DNA of 64,000 bases from Chitinophaga pinensis (GTDB lineage: Bacteria; Bacteroidota; Bacteroidia; UKL13-3). The notes beneath the pieces are model-generated. The model did no database searches and was not told the origin of the DNA. It was given only the letters and a program-made list of their open reading frames with translations. The position numbers and the translations under genes were made by a program. The stretch spans positions 1 to 64,000 of the forward strand of contig CAMARW010000007.1 of the NCBI GenBank assembly GCA_945860865.1. The letters are read 5' to 3'. Shown here piece after piece: positions 27,857 to 37,094 of this stretch. Positions within the stretch are counted from its first letter, which is position 1; every line of letters begins with the position of its first letter.

Positions 27857-27876
27857 CCCGGAAAAGGAGAACCGGG
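27857..27876 (+). promoter_or_regulatory. Short hairpin in the rpsP leader
   Basis: CCCGG and CCGGG pair around a 10-nt purine-rich loop containing AAGGAG, just inside the predicted transcript start. It may affect translation of rpsP; a known ribosomal-protein leader family was not recognised. Confidence 0.3.
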
Positions 27877-27895
27877 ATTTTAAAACAAATATTAT

Positions 27896-28501
27896 ATGTC
27901 AGTAAAAATTAGATTACAACGTCATGGACGTTCAAAATCACCTTTTTACCACGTAGTGGTGGCGGATTCGCGTGCTCCGAGAGATGGTAAGTTTATCGAG
28001 AAAATTGGTTCTTATCTTCCTCAAACGCAGCCTGCAACTATCGAGCTCGATCTAGATCGTGCTACGTACTGGTTAGAAAATGGTGCTCAACCAACCGACA
28101 CTTGTCGTGCAATCCTTTCATACAAAGGTGCATTAATGAAGAGTCACTTAGCCGTTGGTGTTAGAAAAGGTGCTTTAACACAAGAACAAGCAGATGCTAA
28201 ATTTGCTGCTTGGGTAAGTGAAAAAGAAAACAAAGTTAAAACACATGTGGATCGTGTTAAGATGACTGCTGCACAAGTTGCTACAGCTAGATTAGCCGAA
28301 GAAGCTAAAGTTAACCAAGCGCGTATTGAAAAAATAGCTGCTAAAGCTGCTGCTGCTGAATTGGCTGCTAACCCTCCTGTAGAGGAAGAAGTTGTAGCTA
28401 CAGAAGAAGAAGTTGTAGCTGCAGAAGAAGCGTCTTCAGATGAAGTTGCTACAGAAGAAGCACCAGCTGCTGAAGAGGCAACTGAAACACCTGCTGAATA
28501 A
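27896..28501 (+). CDS. rpsP: 30S ribosomal protein S16 with long acidic tail
   Basis: Residues 1-85 are a typical S16 ([29 protein letters not shown]...IEKIGSY), needed for 30S assembly. The protein runs to 201 residues instead of about 80-90. Residues 100-160 are Ala/Lys-rich and helical, and the last 38 are a Glu/Val/Ala repeat. Extended S16 proteins are known in Bacteroidota; the function of the tail is unknown. rimM follows 9 bp downstream, the usual gene order for these ribosome assembly factors. Confidence 0.96.
   Translation: MSVKIRLQRHGRSKSPFYHVVVADSRAPRDGKFIEKIGSYLPQTQPATIELDLDRATYWLENGAQPTDTCRAILSYKGALMKSHLAVGVRKGALTQEQADAKFAAWVSEKENKVKTHVDRVKMTAAQVATARLAEEAKVNQARIEKIAAKAAAAELAANPPVEEEVVATEEEVVAAEEASSDEVATEEAPAAEEATETPAE
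28388..28498 (+). repeat. Imperfect codon repeat for the acidic S16 tail
   Basis: Repeated GAAGAAGAAGTTGTAGCT-like units encode [16 protein letters not shown] and then shorter EEA units. The repetition is visible at DNA level and could slip during replication. Confidence 0.6.
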
Positions 28502-28510
28502 TTTATTGCT

Positions 28511-29023
28511 TTGAAAACTATCCAAAGAAAAGACTTCCAAGAGGTTGGCTCTGCGGTAAAAGTTCATGGCACTAAAGGGGAACTTAAGTTTATGCTTACG
28601 CAAGCCTTTAGTATAAAAGACTGGGCTTTTCTCGAATTTCGAGGAAAGCCCGTTCCTTTTTATATAGAACATACAAAAGCCGAATTTGCCGACGAAATAG
28701 TTTTAAAATTACGTGGTATTGATTCTATAGAACAAGCTTCTGCCCTTTTGGGTAGGCCTTTAATGTTTCCGGCTAAATTGGTTAAAAAAGCTAAAAACAC
28801 CAACGATTGGAACTTAGAAGGATATACTTTTATTGATGAACATTTGGGCGTAATTGGAGTGGTTCATGGTATTATTGATAATACCTACCAATCTCTAGCC
28901 TTGCTCCACTTTCAAGACCGTGAGGTCATGATTCCACTGGTGGATGAAATTATTTTGGGTATTAATGATAAAAAAAAGGAAGTGATTGTAGCGCTTCCAG
29001 AGGGGTTATTAGACCTCAACTAA
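28511..29023 (+). CDS. rimM: Ribosome maturation factor RimM
   Basis: A 170-residue 16S rRNA processing factor that binds S19 and helps the 30S head mature. The N-terminal barrel has V-G-S-A-V-K-V-H-G-T-K-G-E-L and the PRC-barrel half has the V-I-P-L-V-D-E-like MIPLVDEIILGI. TAA lies in frame 12 bp upstream and no ATG precedes the conserved region, so TTG at 28511 is the likely start. It converges with the MFS gene; the two stops overlap by four bases. Confidence 0.93.
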   Translation: MKTIQRKDFQEVGSAVKVHGTKGELKFMLTQAFSIKDWAFLEFRGKPVPFYIEHTKAEFADEIVLKLRGIDSIEQASALLGRPLMFPAKLVKKAKNTNDWNLEGYTFIDEHLGVIGVVHGIIDNTYQSLALLHFQDREVMIPLVDEIILGINDKKKEVIVALPEGLLDLN

Positions 29024-30252
29024 TTTTGAGGGAAACGCAATTGCTTTAAACTTTTGCCAAACTTTTGGGTAAAACCAACTACTCCTAATGTTATACAAGC
29101 TCCAAAAATAACCGAGTTGGCGGTGCCCAAGTATTTAGCGGCCAAGCCACTTTCAAAAGCACCAATTTCATTGGATGAGCCAATGAAAATAGTATTTACA
29201 GCCGACACTCTTCCTCGCATATGATCTGGGGTATGCAGTTGTAAAATATTAGACCTAACAACCACACTGATACTATCAAACGCTCCACTTAGGAATAACA
29301 CAAACAAGGATAAATAGAAGTTTTGTGATAGGCCAAATAATAGCATACACAGGCCAAATGCGCCTACCGCTTTTATGAGCACAACGCCTGCTTTATCTAT
29401 GTTTTTTCGTAAAGATAAAATTGTCATCATTATAACGGCACCCGCAGAAGGTGCTGCCCTAAGTAATCCTAAACCCTCTGGTCCAGTATGTAAAATTTCT
29501 GTGGCAAAAATTGGCAGCAGGGCAGTTGCTCCACCAAAAAGCACAGAGAATAAATCGAGCGAAAGTGCAGTTAAAATAATTTTATTGTGGTAAACAAATG
29601 ATAAACCTTCGCGCAACCTGGCAATAATTTTCTCTGTTGGTTTGGGTTTTGGTTCGAACCGAATTTGTATTTTAAATAAACAAAAGAAGGCTAAAAAGGA
29701 AAGGATAAGTATGAGCCAAAAGCTATTGTTTAAGCCAAGAAATGCATATGAAAAACCGCCTACAGCGGGTCCAATAACTGCCGCAAATTGCCAGATAGTG
29801 CTGTTTAAGGTGCCGCTGTAAGTAAGCAACTCTTTGGGTACAATTTGAGAAAGCGTTGCAAATGAAGAGGGCGAATAAAAGCCGCGTGCAAACCCACTTA
29901 AACAAATAAAAATATAAACCCATTGCAGGTTTGTGGTATGCGTTCCTGAATGGTGTAATGCGTAGAATATTCCAAATGAACTTAAAATAATTACCAATAA
30001 ACTAATCAATAAAATGGTTTTTCTGTTGTAAATATCAGCTATATGTCCTGCATATAAAGCAATTGAAATAGCTGGAATAGCCTCGGCAAGGCCTACTAAT
30101 CCGAGCGAGAGTGCGCTTCCACTAATTTTGTAAACCTCCCAGCCAATTATAACTGCCTGCATTTGCAGCGCCAGAGTTAGGAATAATCTTGTAGCTAGAA
30201 AATAGCGGAAACTTGGCATTGATAGCGCCGCAAGTGCAGGAGATTTGGGCAT
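29020..30252 (-). CDS. MFS transporter (EntS-like exporter)
   Basis: A 410-residue protein with about twelve hydrophobic segments and a central cytoplasmic loop (about 190-220). The segment after helix 2 (AGHIADIYNRKTIL) is the MFS G-x-x-x-D-R-x-G/R-R-like motif A. The profile fits the EntS/MFS_3 drug or siderophore efflux group. The start overlaps the stop of the ABC permease gene by one base (TAATG), so it belongs to the same transcript as the exporter pair. Substrate unknown. Confidence 0.82.
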   Translation of the reverse strand: MPKSPALAALSMPSFRYFLATRLFLTLALQMQAVIIGWEVYKISGSALSLGLVGLAEAIPAISIALYAGHIADIYNRKTILLISLLVIILSSFGIFYALHHSGTHTTNLQWVYIFICLSGFARGFYSPSSFATLSQIVPKELLTYSGTLNSTIWQFAAVIGPAVGGFSYAFLGLNNSFWLILILSFLAFFCLFKIQIRFEPKPKPTEKIIARLREGLSFVYHNKIILTALSLDLFSVLFGGATALLPIFATEILHTGPEGLGLLRAAPSAGAVIMMTILSLRKNIDKAGVVLIKAVGAFGLCMLLFGLSQNFYLSLFVLFLSGAFDSISVVVRSNILQLHTPDHMRGRVSAVNTIFIGSSNEIGAFESGLAAKYLGTANSVIFGACITLGVVGFTQKFGKSLKQLRFPQN

Positions 30253-31550
30253 TAGTTTTTACGAAATAACCATTTAAACAATTCTTGGTAAGTTGGTTTT
30301 TTACCATAGGTTAAAATGCCAATACGGTAGATACGCGCAGCAAACCAAGTTGTGGCTAGAAAGCCTGCTACCAAGCAGGCCATGGATCCAATTATTTCAC
30401 TGGTTGGCACTCCAAATGGCAAGCGAATCATCATAATTACTGGCGAGCTAAACGGAATCATAGAAAGCCACACAGCCAGTTCACTATTGGGTGCATTGAT
30501 GATAGATTGCGAAATAGCAATGGAAAAAATAAGTGGCATGGTAATAGGTAGCATAAATTGTTGAGTATCTGTTTCATTATCTACAGCTGAACCAACAGCG
30601 GCAAATAAAGCGCCGTAGAATAAATAGCCACCAATAAAATAGAATACAAATAAGCCCAAAATAAGGGGGATATTAATTTGAGAAAATCCAGATAGCAAAT
30701 CTGTTAATCCTTCTTGTTTACTTAATTCTTTGCTCCCTGTGGCCAATGCGCTAGGGTCTATGTTTGCTAATTGTAATACCAAACTAGAAACGGGTCCGCT
30801 GAGCATTGTTACAAGTAAAACCCAGATAAAGAACTGCGTAAATCCAACCATGGCAATACCCATAATTTTGCCAAGCATCAATTGAAACGGTTTTACAGAT
30901 GATATGATAACCTCCACAATGCGGTTGGTTTTTTCTTCAATAACACCCTTCATAACTTGCACACCGTATAAGAAAATAAAGAAATAAATGAGTAAAGCAC
31001 CAATAAAACTGATGATAGTTGTGGAGCCGGAATCGCTTTTTTCTGTACCCGTTTGGGTAATTTTTTGAGTATTTATTTTCACTGAAATAGCATTTAACTC
31101 TTTTAGTATTCCTGCATCTATTCCTTTAGCTCCCAGGTGTTGGTCTTTGAGTACTTTTTCTAATTCACCTTCAATAGCGGCTAGCATGCTTAAGCCAGGT
31201 TGCTCGTGGCTAAAGAGTTCATATTGAAGGTCTAAATCTATTATGTTAATGTTTAATATGCCGTAATAAAGACCAGAATCTAATAGAATTTTAGCTGAAT
31301 TAAGCTCCATTTTATCATACCTAAACAAAATGTTTTTGCTGGCATCTAGTTTATTTTCAAATAAGCCACTTTGGTCGTTTATAAGTATTATTTTTTGTTC
31401 TTCGGCAAGGTCTTTTTTAAAGGAAAAATAAAATATAAACCCGTAAAAAACTACGATGAGTAGGGGCGAAAGGAGCGTCATGAGTAAAAACGATTTTTTC
31501 ATAACCCGCGTTAGGTATTCGCGTTTGCAGATTAACCAAATTTTATGCAT
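30252..31550 (-). CDS. ABC-2 type transporter permease (NatB-like)
   Basis: A 432-residue membrane subunit: one N-terminal span (about 20-42), a large extracytoplasmic domain of about 130 residues, then five to six spans in the C half (QVMKGVIEEKTNRIVEVIISSVKPFQLMLGKI is the coupling segment typical for NatB/YhaP-type permeases). It pairs with the ATPase encoded 4 bp upstream. The family exports Na+ or lipophilic compounds in other bacteria; the cargo here is unknown. Confidence 0.85.
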   Translation of the reverse strand: MHKIWLICKREYLTRVMKKSFLLMTLLSPLLIVVFYGFIFYFSFKKDLAEEQKIILINDQSGLFENKLDASKNILFRYDKMELNSAKILLDSGLYYGILNINIIDLDLQYELFSHEQPGLSMLAAIEGELEKVLKDQHLGAKGIDAGILKELNAISVKINTQKITQTGTEKSDSGSTTIISFIGALLIYFFIFLYGVQVMKGVIEEKTNRIVEVIISSVKPFQLMLGKIMGIAMVGFTQFFIWVLLVTMLSGPVSSLVLQLANIDPSALATGSKELSKQEGLTDLLSGFSQINIPLILGLFVFYFIGGYLFYGALFAAVGSAVDNETDTQQFMLPITMPLIFSIAISQSIINAPNSELAVWLSMIPFSSPVIMMIRLPFGVPTSEIIGSMACLVAGFLATTWFAARIYRIGILTYGKKPTYQELFKWLFRKN

Positions 31551-31554
31551 GACC

Positions 31555-32469
31555 TTAATTATTAATATTTCTTTGTTGAACGGCGCTTATAAATATGTCT
31601 TCCATGCTAGGTAACTTCTCCTGAAAAGAAACAATTTCTATAGGTTCTTGCAATAGATTTTGCAAGAATTGGTTGGGTGTAATACCTGCAGATAAGTTTA
31701 GTAATTGGGTAACTACACCATGTTTTTCATGGGTGTTAACTACTTCCATGTATAACTGATTACCCAATGAGTTTCCAGTATATTTTACTTCGAATTGATT
31801 TTTCTTAAAGGTATTTTTTAGCTCTTTTACTGGTCCGTCTAATACTTTTTCAGACTGATGAATGAGGGCAATGTGATCGCAAAGGAGCTCTACTGAATCC
31901 ATCCTATGTGTAGAAAATAGGATACTGGCACCATTTTCTTTTAGGAGTAAAATTTCATCCACTAAAAGTTGTGCATTGATGGGGTCGAATCCAGAGAAAG
32001 GTTCATCTAAAATGATTAATTTAGGTTGGTGAACAACAGTGGCAATAAATTGAATTTTTTGCTGCATGCCTTTCGAAAGCTCCTCTACTTTTTTGTTGAG
32101 CCAAGATTTTATTTCAAATTTGTCTACCCAATATTTAAGTTTTTCCTTAGCATCCTTATTAGATAATCCTTTGAGTTCGGCAAAATAGAGCAGTTGATCT
32201 TTTACCGACATTTTTTTATATAGGCCGCGTTCCTCTGGCAGGTAACCCATTTGGTAAATGTGTTTAGGGTTTAATGGTTCGCCATTAAATAAGATAGTTC
32301 CAGAGTCTGCCTCGGTAATCTGGGTAAGAATTCTTATTAAACTTGTTTTTCCTGCCCCGTTTGGGCCTAATAATCCAAAGATAGAACCGGCCTGAACAGT
32401 TAAACTGATATCAGATAAAGCTTTGTGTTTTTGATAGCTCTTATTGAGTTGGTCAATTTGAATAATCAT
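31555..32469 (-). CDS. ABC transporter ATP-binding protein (NatA-like)
   Basis: A 304-residue ATPase with Walker A GPNGAGKT (35-42), signature LSKGMQQK, Walker B LIILDEPFSG, and an H-loop STHRMD. The C-terminal 80 residues are the accessory domain seen in NatA/DUF4162-type ATPases. It is the first gene of a three-gene operon with the permease and the MFS carrier. The 214-bp space to the next gene (32470-32683) is AT-rich, contains both divergent promoters by position, and shows nothing else. Confidence 0.92.
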   Translation of the reverse strand: MIIQIDQLNKSYQKHKALSDISLTVQAGSIFGLLGPNGAGKTSLIRILTQITEADSGTILFNGEPLNPKHIYQMGYLPEERGLYKKMSVKDQLLYFAELKGLSNKDAKEKLKYWVDKFEIKSWLNKKVEELSKGMQQKIQFIATVVHQPKLIILDEPFSGFDPINAQLLVDEILLLKENGASILFSTHRMDSVELLCDHIALIHQSEKVLDGPVKELKNTFKKNQFEVKYTGNSLGNQLYMEVVNTHEKHGVVTQLLNLSAGITPNQFLQNLLQEPIEIVSFQEKLPSMEDIFISAVQQRNINN

Positions 32470-32683
32470 GTTCCAATAATACCATTATTTTGTTTCAATT
32501 GATGTAAGTTTCTTCTTTTATGCTTCAGTATAATCTATCAGAAAGTTGATTCCTGTTTAATTTTTAATCCAAATAAAATATTTTTTTATACTTTTAAAAG
32601 CTATTTTGATATTAATAATTCATTGCTTAATTATTTTGTTAATTTTGTTTTTTTATAGTTTTTGTAATTAAAAAAGTCCAAAT

Positions 32684-33475
32684 ATGAGCTTGTTAAAGGT
32701 ATTGTTTAGTTGTCTATTCTTGTTGTTTGGTTTGTGTGTGGAAGCATTCGAGCCCCTAAATACCCCTAAACTTAATATGTCTTCAAATATTGCCAATAAA
32801 AGTAAGTCGGCAAATAGGGAAGACTTTAGATTTGGTTTTGGCGTGGGTTATGGGTTATTCGTTACTAATCAAATGGATAATAAAATCACAACAAATTATG
32901 GTGATTTTAAAGAGCTTATTCCAACTTATTTTGCTGCAGCTTATAAGCAAGTAAATAACAATTTAGAAGTAGGTTTGCAGGCTCGATTTGGAAGTATGCT
33001 TACGCTAAAATCGGAAAATACGCAAGGCACGAGTTGTGATTTTAACGAAGTACAAGCAGCTGTTGTGTATAGTTTCATCAAAGATATTGCAATGGAGGGT
33101 AAACCATTTACAATTAATGGTATTTTTGGCCTTGGAATCACTAATTTTAGGTCTAAATATTTTAACGTAAATCCAATTACTGAAAAAGAAAGTATTGTAT
33201 CTCAAGTTGGATATGGTGGTGTTCCTTCTCTATTAAATCAACCAGGTAGGCAAACAGCTATTATTGGTAACACAGGAGTAGCAATAGGTTATCGGTTTTC
33301 AAGAAGTTTATCTATGTATTGGGAAAATACATTTAATGTGAGCACCTCTAATAAGATGACGGGAAATTTAGCCAAAAAGTCTTACATACCTACAGATGGA
33401 TATTTCTTCTCATCTGTGGGATTATATTTACGTTTTAATGAGGGGCGAGGACAATTATCTTGCCCAAAGTTCTAA
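32684..33475 (+). CDS. Predicted outer-membrane beta-barrel protein, unknown
   Basis: A 263-residue protein with a signal peptide ([19 protein letters not shown]). The mature part alternates short hydrophobic strands with polar turns ([26 protein letters not shown]), as in small outer-membrane barrels. It has no TonB plug and no family I can name. It stands alone and converges with dnaJ (stops overlap by four bases). Confidence 0.65.
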   Translation: MSLLKVLFSCLFLLFGLCVEAFEPLNTPKLNMSSNIANKSKSANREDFRFGFGVGYGLFVTNQMDNKITTNYGDFKELIPTYFAAAYKQVNNNLEVGLQARFGSMLTLKSENTQGTSCDFNEVQAAVVYSFIKDIAMEGKPFTINGIFGLGITNFRSKYFNVNPITEKESIVSQVGYGGVPSLLNQPGRQTAIIGNTGVAIGYRFSRSLSMYWENTFNVSTSNKMTGNLAKKSYIPTDGYFFSSVGLYLRFNEGRGQLSCPKF

Positions 33476-34623
33476 TTAAAAAATTCTTTCATTCGATCAA
33501 AAAATCCGCTATCTGATTTATCAGGCTTAGGAATAAAATTTTCTGAAAGACGCAGTTTCTCGAGCATTGTTTTTTCCTCTGCACTCATCTTTTTGGGTGT
33601 CCAAACATTAACTTGAACTAGCTGATCTCCATTATATCCAGAATTTACCTCTGGCAAACCTTTTCCCCTTAAACGCAAAATTTTACCTGCTTGCGTACCT
33701 GCATCAATTTTAAGTTTAACTTTTCCACTTACAGTAGGGATTTCTACCTGAGTACCCAAAGCGGCATCTGCAAAGTTTAGGTATAAATCATAGATTATGT
33801 TATTACCGTCTCTCTTTAAATCGGGGTCTTCTATTTCTTCAATTAATATAATTAAATCGCCAGGAATACCACCTCTTTCAGGGGCGTTTCCTTTACCGCT
33901 CATTGATAATTGCATGCCATCTGCCACGCCTGCTGGAATATTTACTGTTATTACTTCTTCGCCTTCAGATCTTCCTGTTCCTTTGCAAGATCCACAGCTA
34001 CTGGTTACCACAGTTCCTTCGCCATTACAAGATGGGCAAGTAGCAGTTGTAGCCATTTGTCCAAGGAAAGTTTGCGTTACTTTTCTAACCTGGCCTGATC
34101 CGCCGCAAGAACCGCAATTTTTAAACGAAGATTTATCTTTAGCACCATTTCCATTACAAGTTTTACAAGCAACTTGTTTATTTACTTTGAGTTTTTTTTC
34201 TACCCCGGTAGCAATTTCTTGCAAGGTTAATTTAACTTTTATCCTTAGGTTCGAACCTACTCTTTGTCTTTTACCACCTCTGCGTTGGCCGCCTCCACCA
34301 AAGAAAGATTCAAAAGGATGTCCATCGCCAAATACATCGCCAAACTGACTAAATATATCATCCATATTCATTCCACCACCGCTGTAGCCGCCACCGCCGC
34401 CCATAGCTTGATGTCCGAAACGATCATATTTGGCCTTTTTATCTGCATCACTAAGCACTTCGTAGGCTTCTGCAGCTTCTTTAAATTTATCTTCTGCTTC
34501 TTTATTGCCCGGGTTTTTATCGGGGTGAAACTTGATAGCCATCTGCCTGTAGGCTTTTTTTATCTCGTCGGCAGCAGCACTCTTGCTAACACCCAATATT
34601 TCGTAATAATCTCTTTTTGCCAT
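33472..34623 (-). CDS. dnaJ: Chaperone protein DnaJ
   Basis: A 383-residue type I J-protein. The J domain carries HPD at residues 33-35, followed by a Gly/Phe/Met-rich linker with runs of glycine, and a zinc-finger domain with four CxxCxGxG repeats ([32 protein letters not shown]). The C-terminal substrate-binding domains follow. It delivers clients to DnaK and stimulates its ATPase. grpE lies 2 bp upstream, forming a grpE-dnaJ operon; dnaK is not in the window. Confidence 0.97.
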   Translation of the reverse strand: MAKRDYYEILGVSKSAAADEIKKAYRQMAIKFHPDKNPGNKEAEDKFKEAAEAYEVLSDADKKAKYDRFGHQAMGGGGGYSGGGMNMDDIFSQFGDVFGDGHPFESFFGGGGQRRGGKRQRVGSNLRIKVKLTLQEIATGVEKKLKVNKQVACKTCNGNGAKDKSSFKNCGSCGGSGQVRKVTQTFLGQMATTATCPSCNGEGTVVTSSCGSCKGTGRSEGEEVITVNIPAGVADGMQLSMSGKGNAPERGGIPGDLIILIEEIEDPDLKRDGNNIIYDLYLNFADAALGTQVEIPTVSGKVKLKIDAGTQAGKILRLRGKGLPEVNSGYNGDQLVQVNVWTPKKMSAEEKTMLEKLRLSENFIPKPDKSDSGFFDRMKEFFN

Positions 34624-34625
34624 TT

Positions 34626-35210
34626 TTATTCGCCTATAACAACTTTTGCAAACCTAATTACTTTATCGTGTAATGAATATCCTTTTTCTAATACAGCAAC
34701 AATTTTATCTTTTTGATCTGGTGATGGAGCAGGAATTTTAGTGATTGCCTCATGAAAATCGGCATCGAATGCTAATCCCATTGCTTCCATTTCTTTTAAA
34801 CCTTTTTGGGTGAGTGTATTTTTTAGCTTATTGTAAATAAGTAAAATTCCTTCTTTTATTTTAGTTGTATTTTCTCCATCAGGCATAGCATCCATGGCTC
34901 TTTCAAAATCATCCAAAATGGGCAACATAGCTAAAACTGTTTCTTGGTTGGCTGTTTTAAATAAATCTGATCGCTCTTTTGTGGTTCTGCGTTTGTAATT
35001 ATCAAACTCAGAGTATAACCTTAAATATTTATCTTGAACGGTTGCCAATTCTGCTTTTATATTATCCTCTTCGCTGACATTTTCGCTGGGATTGACAGTA
35101 TTTTCCTGATTTGTTATTTCATCAACAATGTTTTTCAATTCGTCTTGAATGGATGTTGCATCTGCTTTAAACTGCAATTCTTCCTGATTTATTTCCTGCT
35201 CGTTATGCAT
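34626..35210 (-). CDS. grpE: Nucleotide exchange factor GrpE
   Basis: A 194-residue protein: an acidic disordered N terminus, a long coiled coil (about 55-105, [21 protein letters not shown]), and the C-terminal beta-wing domain with [16 protein letters not shown]. It exchanges ADP for ATP on DnaK. The start is 66 bp from the redoxin-fold gene. In the gap, read on the minus strand, TGTCAC occurs twice (TGTCACATTGTCAC); whether it is regulatory is unclear, and I see no CIRCE element. Confidence 0.94.
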   Translation of the reverse strand: MHNEQEINQEELQFKADATSIQDELKNIVDEITNQENTVNPSENVSEEDNIKAELATVQDKYLRLYSEFDNYKRRTTKERSDLFKTANQETVLAMLPILDDFERAMDAMPDGENTTKIKEGILLIYNKLKNTLTQKGLKEMEAMGLAFDADFHEAITKIPAPSPDQKDKIVAVLEKGYSLHDKVIRFAKVVIGE

Positions 35211-35276
35211 ATAATATTGTTTTCCTTCCTTTAAGTCAAATCTTTTGCCAGCTGCCTTATCTGTGACAATGTGACA

Positions 35277-35780
35277 TTATAAACTACGGAGGATTTCTTC
35301 TAATTGTTCTTTTTTAAGGTTTACACCCATGATTATTCCATTTTGGTTTAGCAAATAATTAGCTGGAATTTGGGATATTTTTGATTGAATTATCAAAGGT
35401 GATTTCCATCCTTTAAAATCGCAGAATTTGCTCTTCCAGGGTAGATTATCTTTTTGCCAAGCGAGGTCTAGTATTTCTGGATTATCATCTAAAGCGATGC
35501 TAATGATATTAAATTTACGGCCTAATTTAAATCTTCTTTCCTTGTACCTGCCAAATAAATCGATAAACGATATTTGCAACTTTCTGCTTTCCTCGTTCCA
35601 GCTAGCCCAATAATGAACTAGCACATAAGATCCTTTTAAATCGCTTAGTTGATAATCTCTAGCAAATTGACCATCGTATGCAAAGTTGGGTAGGGTATCA
35701 CCAATTTTCCATTGGGCAGTTTGCCCAATACATAAAAATTGGGTCAAACAGAAGCCAAAAACTAGCCCTAATTTTCTCAT
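35277..35780 (-). CDS. TlpA-like redoxin-fold protein lacking the CxxC
   Basis: A 167-residue exported protein (signal peptide ending FLCIGQT). The fold markers of TlpA/ResA thioredoxin-like proteins are present: a lead-in GDTLPNFAYDGQ, LSDLKGSYVLVHYWASW, and the later IPANYLLNQNGIIMG with the cis-Pro region. Where the redox motif WCxxC should be, the sequence reads WASWNEESR: both cysteines are gone. It cannot act as a disulfide reductase. It may bind a partner or be a retained scaffold. Its start overlaps the murA stop by four bases, so it is co-expressed with murA. Confidence 0.8.
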   Translation of the reverse strand: MRKLGLVFGFCLTQFLCIGQTAQWKIGDTLPNFAYDGQFARDYQLSDLKGSYVLVHYWASWNEESRKLQISFIDLFGRYKERRFKLGRKFNIISIALDDNPEILDLAWQKDNLPWKSKFCDFKGWKSPLIIQSKISQIPANYLLNQNGIIMGVNLKKEQLEEILRSL

Positions 35781-37084
35781 GTTATGCGGGTAATATCTGC
35801 ACCAATGGCTTGCAAACGTTTGTCTATAAACTGGTACCCACGGTCTATTTGTTCTATGTTATTAATAGTGCTAGTTCCTTGTGCGGCCAATGCGGCAATT
35901 AGCATAGAAACACCGGCTCTAATATCGGGTGAAGACATTGTAATGCCTCTTAACTTGGTTTCTCGGTTTGAGCCAATTACAACTGCTCTATGTGGATCGC
36001 ACAATATGATTTTAGCTCCCATATCAATGAGATTATCTACAAAGAATAACCTGCTTTCAAACATCCATTGGTGAATTAAAACACTGCCTTTTGCTTGGGT
36101 TGCTGTTACCAATGCAATAGATATTAAATCTGGCGTAAAGGCAGGCCAAATACCGTCTTTAATGGTTAAGATTGAACCATCAATTAGGGTGTCAATTTTA
36201 TACGAATCTTGGTTAGGAATATGGATATCATCCCCAATTATTTCCATTTGAATTCCCATGCGCTGAAACATTTTTGGGATTAGGCCCAAGCTAGGGATCG
36301 CACAATTTTTGATGGTAATATCTGAATTTGTTACGGCGGCTAAACCAATAAAACTTCCAATTTCTATCATATCGGGCAGCATTCTATGTTTGCAACCACC
36401 CATAGAATTTACCCCATCAATATGCAATAGGTTTGAACCAATGCCTGTAATTTTAGCTCCCATGCTATTAAGCATTTTGCAAAGTTGTTGTATGTAGGGC
36501 TCGCTGGCTGCGTTATAAATGCTTGTTTTTCCTTTGGCCAAACAAGCAGCCATTAAAATGTTTGCTGTTCCGGTTACAGAAGCTTCATCAAGCAACATGT
36601 ATGCTCCCGTTAAAGATTTACCATTTATTTTGTAGAAACGTTCCTGTTTCATGTGTTCAAAAGTGGCCCCCAAACTTTCGAAACCACGTAGGTGCGTGTC
36701 TACTGGTCGGCGACCAATTTTATCTCCGCCTGGTTCTGGGATGTAAGCAACACCAAAGCGCGCTAAGAGCGGACCAATAATCATGATTGAGCCACGTAAG
36801 CTAGAGCCTTTTACTTTAAATTCATCGCTGAGTAAATAATCTAAGTTTACATTTTGGGCTTTGAAGGTATAGGTATCTGCATTTATTTTTTTTACCTCAA
36901 CGCCCAAATCACCCAATAATTCTATTAGCTTAATCACATCTCTTATATCTGGAATATTAGAGATTTCTACTTCTTCTGGCGTTAATAATACGGCAGATAA
37001 AATTTGTAATGCTTCGTTTTTTGCTCCCTGCGGAATCAATTCTCCTTTGAGTTGTTTGCCGCCGTTTATTTTAAAAGTGCTCAT
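35777..37084 (-). CDS. murA: UDP-N-acetylglucosamine 1-carboxyvinyltransferase
   Basis: First committed enzyme of peptidoglycan synthesis: it adds enolpyruvate from PEP to UDP-GlcNAc. The ORF track extends 31 codons too far; MSTFKINGG at 37084 is the family start (435 residues). The substrate Lys in QGAKNEAL (Lys22) is in place, as are RGSIMIIGPLLARFG and the RPVDTH segment. The flexible-loop residue that is Cys115 in E. coli is Asp121 here (PGGDKIG). That exchange keeps catalysis but removes the thiol fosfomycin attacks, as known from mycobacteria, chlamydiae and Borrelia. It is followed by the redoxin-fold gene and preceded by the barrel gene 10 bp upstream. Confidence 0.95.
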   Translation of the reverse strand: MSTFKINGGKQLKGELIPQGAKNEALQILSAVLLTPEEVEISNIPDIRDVIKLIELLGDLGVEVKKINADTYTFKAQNVNLDYLLSDEFKVKGSSLRGSIMIIGPLLARFGVAYIPEPGGDKIGRRPVDTHLRGFESLGATFEHMKQERFYKINGKSLTGAYMLLDEASVTGTANILMAACLAKGKTSIYNAASEPYIQQLCKMLNSMGAKITGIGSNLLHIDGVNSMGGCKHRMLPDMIEIGSFIGLAAVTNSDITIKNCAIPSLGLIPKMFQRMGIQMEIIGDDIHIPNQDSYKIDTLIDGSILTIKDGIWPAFTPDLISIALVTATQAKGSVLIHQWMFESRLFFVDNLIDMGAKIILCDPHRAVVIGSNRETKLRGITMSSPDIRAGVSMLIAALAAQGTSTINNIEQIDRGYQFIDKRLQAIGADITRIT

Positions 37085-37094
37085 GATTTTTTGT

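Noticed and set aside
27732-27895. Possible tRNA or small RNA in the gap before rpsP
   Set aside because: No cloverleaf or conserved T-arm sequence; only a promoter-like pair and a short hairpin are visible.
33797-34348. 183-residue + strand ORF
   Set aside because: Antisense shadow of dnaJ, whose zinc-finger and J-domain motifs are intact on the other strand.
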